From assembly GCF_022059845.1 (NCBI RefSeq), contig NZ_CP091851.1, forward strand, positions 2,046,001 to 2,110,000: a stretch of 64,000 nucleotides of DNA, written 5' to 3'. Shown piece by piece: positions 61,055 to 64,000 of the stretch. A program made the position numbers and the translations under genes. The DNA is from Terrirubrum flagellatum (GTDB lineage: Bacteria > Pseudomonadota > Alphaproteobacteria > Rhizobiales > Beijerinckiaceae). The notes under the pieces are model-generated. The model made no database searches. It was not told the origin of the DNA and saw nothing but the letters and a program-made list of their open reading frames with translations. Numbering within the stretch: position 1 is the stretch's first letter; every line of letters starts with the position of its first letter.

Positions 61055-62845
61055 ATGCTGGACACCGTGTCGCTTCCCAAGGTCGCCCACCCCGAAGCCC
61101 TGAACGAAACCGAGCGCCGCATCATCGACGCCGTCTCCCTCGACGCGCCATGGTCCCTGGTCGAAATCTTCGCGCACACGCCGCGCTGGAAACCCGAAGA
61201 CGTCAATGCCGGCGCCGACATCATCGTCGAGAAGCTGAAGGCTCTCGGCGTTCCCGTCGCCGTGCATCAGCCGACAGTCTATCTCTCCATACCGCACGAT
61301 GCGAGCATCGAAATCGAGGGCGTGCGTTATCGCGCCAAGCCGCCCTCTTCCTGCGTTTCGACGCCGGACGGGCTGACCGCAGAACTGGTTTATCTGCCAG
61401 CGAACCTCAAGGCGCTGCGCTCCTACGCGAAATCTATCGCTGAATTGTTCGGCCGTCCGGAAAGCGAGAGCGAAAAGATCGGCGCGCAAGTGAAGGGACG
61501 CATTCTCGTCACCGAGGGCTTCGGCAATCCGGCGCTGTCGCAGATCGCGGAGGAATGGGGCGCGGTCGGGTTAATCGCGATCAATCCCGGCGTCGATATT
61601 CACTGGGGCACCTGCACGACTGTGTGGGGCACGCCCGATCTCGACGACCTCCCGCGCAAGCCGAAGATTCCCGTGATCGCGGTCAATCAGGATACGGGCA
61701 AGGCGCTGAAGGCAGCCGCGACGAAGTCAGGCAAGGCGACGATCCGCACGGTGCTGCAGGAAGGCTTCTTCCCGCAGAAAGTGCCTGTCGTGGAGATCAA
61801 GGGCGCGGAGGAGCCGGACAAGTTCGTGCTCGTTCACGGCCATTACGATTCCTGGGATGTCGGCGTCGGCGACAATGCGACCGGCGATGCGACGCTGCTC
61901 GAACTCGCGCGCGTGTTCTGGGCGAACAAGGGCCTACTCAAGCGCTCCGTACGCATCGCCTGGTGGCCGGGGCACTCCACCGGCCGCTACGCCGGCTCAA
62001 CCTGGTTCGCGGATGAATTCGCCATTGATCTCGACGAGAATTGCGTCGCGCAGATCAATTGCGACAGCCCCGGTTGCCGCTGGGCGACGAGCTATCACCA
62101 GACGACCACGATGTCGGAGACCGCAGCGCATGTGCAGGCCGTGATCACAGCGATCGAGGGCGGCAAGACCTTCATGACGAAGCGGCCCAACCGGGCCGGC
62201 GACTACTCCTTCAACAATATCGGCCTGTCGAGCTACTACATGCTGTCCTCGACGATGCCGGACAAACTGCGCGAGGAGAAACACTACTACGATGTGTCCG
62301 GCTGCGGCGGAAACATCGCCTGGCACACCGAGAACGATCAGCTCGAAATCGCCGACAAGGGCCAGCTGCTCACCGATATGCGCATCTATGCGCTTTCGGC
62401 GCTGCGCCACGCCAACGCCGCGATCCTCCCGGCCGACTGGCGCGAGACGGCGAAGGAATTCGCCGCGACCGTCGCCCGTTACGCCACAGCGTCGAAGGGC
62501 CTCGCCGACCTGACCGTCGCGAAGGTCGAGATCGATGCGCTCGCAAAGACGCTGGACGCGTTCTACGCGTCGGTTGAATCAGGCGCGATCAAACCGAAGG
62601 CGGCGAACGCCGCGATCCAGAAGCTCGCACGCATTCTCGTGCCGATCAATTTCGCGCGCGAACCGCGCTTCCGGCATGATCCCGCCTATACCGTGCCGCC
62701 GCTGCCGACGATCGCGATTGCGGAGGAGCTGCCGCATCTGCCTGACAGCGAGAAAGGCTTCGGCCAGACGCAGTTGAAGCGCGGGCTCAATCGTCTGGTC
62801 GCGGCGTTGCGCGAGGCGCAGCGCGTGGTGGAAGCGGCGAAATAG
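61055..62845 (+). CDS. M28-family metallopeptidase-like protein with altered active site
   Basis: 596 residues from the ATG at 61055; the frame is open further upstream without support. No signal peptide. It parallels the protein at 51363-53057 throughout: N-terminal DAVSLDAPWSLVEIFAHTPR, PA-like region, then ligands His263/Asp265 (HGHYDSWDVG), Asp273 (VGDNATG), Asp337 (NCDSPG) and His in GGNIAWHTEND. The usual Glu-Glu site reads WWPGHSTGRYAGS (His307-Ser308). It is divergent from oppA with 172 nt between, so a peptide-uptake link is likely. The chemistry with this active site is uncertain. Confidence 0.85.
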   Translation: MLDTVSLPKVAHPEALNETERRIIDAVSLDAPWSLVEIFAHTPRWKPEDVNAGADIIVEKLKALGVPVAVHQPTVYLSIPHDASIEIEGVRYRAKPPSSCVSTPDGLTAELVYLPANLKALRSYAKSIAELFGRPESESEKIGAQVKGRILVTEGFGNPALSQIAEEWGAVGLIAINPGVDIHWGTCTTVWGTPDLDDLPRKPKIPVIAVNQDTGKALKAAATKSGKATIRTVLQEGFFPQKVPVVEIKGAEEPDKFVLVHGHYDSWDVGVGDNATGDATLLELARVFWANKGLLKRSVRIAWWPGHSTGRYAGSTWFADEFAIDLDENCVAQINCDSPGCRWATSYHQTTTMSETAAHVQAVITAIEGGKTFMTKRPNRAGDYSFNNIGLSSYYMLSSTMPDKLREEKHYYDVSGCGGNIAWHTENDQLEIADKGQLLTDMRIYALSALRHANAAILPADWRETAKEFAATVARYATASKGLADLTVAKVEIDALAKTLDAFYASVESGAIKPKAANAAIQKLARILVPINFAREPRFRHDPAYTVPPLPTIAIAEELPHLPDSEKGFGQTQLKRGLNRLVAALREAQRVVEAAK

Positions 62846-62870
62846 AATCGCTTTCTCCCCACTCTCCACA

Positions 62871-63000
62871 CTGTCATCGCCGGGCTTGACCCGGCGATCC
62901 AGCTCTTCACGTCATACTGTGGTTTTCCAACTGGATCGCCGGGCCTTCGCCTCGCCGAAGCGGCTACGGCCGCGCAGGCGGGTCAAGCCCGGCGATGACG
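62871..63000. repeat. Long inverted repeat at a convergent junction
   Basis: Perfect 21-bp outer arms: GTCATCGCCGGGCTTGACCC plus G (62873-62893) and its complement (62979-62999). Inner perfect arms CGGCGATCCAG (62892-62902) and CTGGATCGCCG (62931-62941). The sequence is a well-known type of dispersed repeat in Rhizobiales chromosomes and lies between the M28 gene and the convergent M20 gene. Confidence 0.85.
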
Positions 63001-63034
63001 CTGAATAAATGTCGCGCCAAACAAACGATGCGCC

Positions 63035-64000
63035 CTATTCCAGCGTCAGATAGAGCTCATGCATCAGGCGTGCGCGCGGCGCGATCGAGGAGACATAGAG
63101 CTGCTCGTAATCGGTGTGGCCGCCCTTGCCGTCGACGCCGAGGCCATCGAGCGTCGGCGCGATCGAGGCGGTGAAATTGCCATCCGAGCCGCCGCCGGTT
63201 TTCAAGTCTTTCAGTTCGAACCCGATCTGCGCGGCGAGCGCCTTGGCGTGGTCGAACAATGACGCGACGCGCTCGTCCTTCTCATAGGGCGGACGATTGA
63301 GGCCGCCTGTCACGGTCACCGTGACGTCCTTGCCGTGCGCTTTCAGCCCCAGCACCTTCGCCACCATCTCATCAGCGATGGCGTCGGTCGGCACGCGCAT
63401 GTCGATTTCGGCATGCGCTTCCTCCGGCACGACGTTCGCGCGCGAACCGCCGCCGACGATACCGACGTTCACCGTCACGCCGCGCGCATAGTCCGTCATG
63501 CCTTCAAGCGCGAGGATCTGTTTCGCGAGTTCGGTGACAGCGCTGCGGCCATCCTCATGGCGCGCGCCTGAATGGGCGGGGCGGCCGACGATTTTCATGG
63601 AGAAGCGCGCGGCGCCCTTGCGAGCTGTCACGATGCGGCCGCCTTCGCGCGCCGGCTCCGTCACCAGCACATATTTCGCCTTGCGCGCCTCTTCCTCGAT
63701 GATGTGGCGCGATGTGTGGCTGCCCACCTCTTCATCCGAGACATAGAGATGCGTGATCGGCAGCGGCGCCGTGCGCCCGGTGCGCGCGAGTTCGCGGAAG
63801 GCATGAAACGCGATATAAGCGCCGCCCTTCATGTCATAGATGCCGGGCCCGTAGGCGACATCGCCCTCGACCTTGAAGGGCAATCGCTTGATGAAGCCGA
63901 TCGGATGCACCGTATCGAGATGGCTGAGCACAAGCACGCCGCGCTTGCCCTGCCCCCAGGGCGAACGCGCGATGAGATGATCGCCATAACCGTTGACGCC
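63035..64000 (-). CDS. M20/M25/M40-family metallopeptidase (carboxypeptidase G2-like), 5' end outside window
   Basis: 322 residues are readable; the start is to the right of the window. Metal ligands are intact: SHLDTVHPIG (His, Asp), YGPGIYDMKGGAYIAF (bridging Asp), SDEEVGSHTSR (catalytic Glu and ligand), EPAREGGRIVTARKG (Glu), and the last His in GKGGHTDYEQLY. A dimerisation insertion (GRPAHSGARHEDGRSAVTEL) is present. Such enzymes cleave C-terminal Glu or other residues from peptides or folates. It probably takes part in the peptide locus to its left. Confidence 0.9.
   Translation of the reverse strand, partial: GVNGYGDHLIARSPWGQGKRGVLVLSHLDTVHPIGFIKRLPFKVEGDVAYGPGIYDMKGGAYIAFHAFRELARTGRTAPLPITHLYVSDEEVGSHTSRHIIEEEARKAKYVLVTEPAREGGRIVTARKGAARFSMKIVGRPAHSGARHEDGRSAVTELAKQILALEGMTDYARGVTVNVGIVGGGSRANVVPEEAHAEIDMRVPTDAIADEMVAKVLGLKAHGKDVTVTVTGGLNRPPYEKDERVASLFDHAKALAAQIGFELKDLKTGGGSDGNFTASIAPTLDGLGVDGKGGHTDYEQLYVSSIAPRARLMHELYLTLE

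Overview
The window reads as a chromosomal segment of a GC-rich alphaproteobacterium, most likely of the order Hyphomicrobiales (Rhizobiales). Pointers are the accB-accC-aat block followed by a DUF2155 protein, a YkgJ-type cysteine-cluster protein and the complex I accessory subunit NDUFA12, together with a CtaA/COX15 heme A synthase, a DUF2842 protein, rplM-rpsI beside a PaaI thioesterase, and several palindromic intergenic repeats of a kind common in this group. I cannot name a genus from sequence alone. No complete mobile element, integrase, CRISPR array or rRNA was seen.

Layout. 1-2 kb: the 3' end of a DsbA-like gene, two stacked palindromes, and a tandem family of three secreted cysteine-containing proteins. 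2-7.5 kb: fatty-acid biosynthesis genes (accB, accC), aat, DUF2155, YkgJ and NDUFA12. 7.6-13.3 kb: a cyclopropane fatty acid synthase, the L13/S9 operon with a readable promoter and terminator, a thioesterase, an enoyl-CoA hydratase and a CoA-binding protein. 13.3-17.7 kb: a HlyD/ATPase/permease export operon and a flavin monooxygenase. 18-20 kb: two neighbouring Clp-fold genes, one of them in an AT-richer two-gene cassette. 20-28.7 kb: metY/metZ with a strong promoter and a palindrome at the start site, small membrane proteins, a methyltransferase, ctaA, a deacetylase/acetyltransferase pair, a VOC protein, and an SDR gene divergent from an HxlR regulator.

28.8-41 kb is an exopolysaccharide locus: a Wzc-like protein with a degenerate kinase domain, a Wza-like export lipoprotein, two GT4 glycosyltransferases, a WcaJ-type initiating transferase, an O-antigen-ligase/polymerase-like protein, a diguanylate cyclase and a UDP-glucuronate 4-epimerase-like enzyme. 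A short motif, CAGACTCAC, recurs in three control regions of this locus.

40.9-45 kb holds the most unusual system: one gene encoding a PqqD-like domain, an M50 (site-2) metalloprotease and a lipoyl/HlyD-like adaptor, overlapping a gene for a SecA paralogue that stops before the helical-wing and two-helix-finger regions. 45-51 kb: a cupin, the remnant of an RND adaptor gene, tRNA-Arg(TCG), small secreted proteins, and a LysR / NmrA-like / epoxide-hydrolase-like module. 51-64 kb is a peptide-utilisation locus: an oligopeptide ABC transporter (oppABCDF), an IclR regulator, an amidohydrolase, an M20 peptidase (cut by the window end) and two M28-family proteins in which the usual catalytic Glu-Glu pair is replaced by His-Ser.
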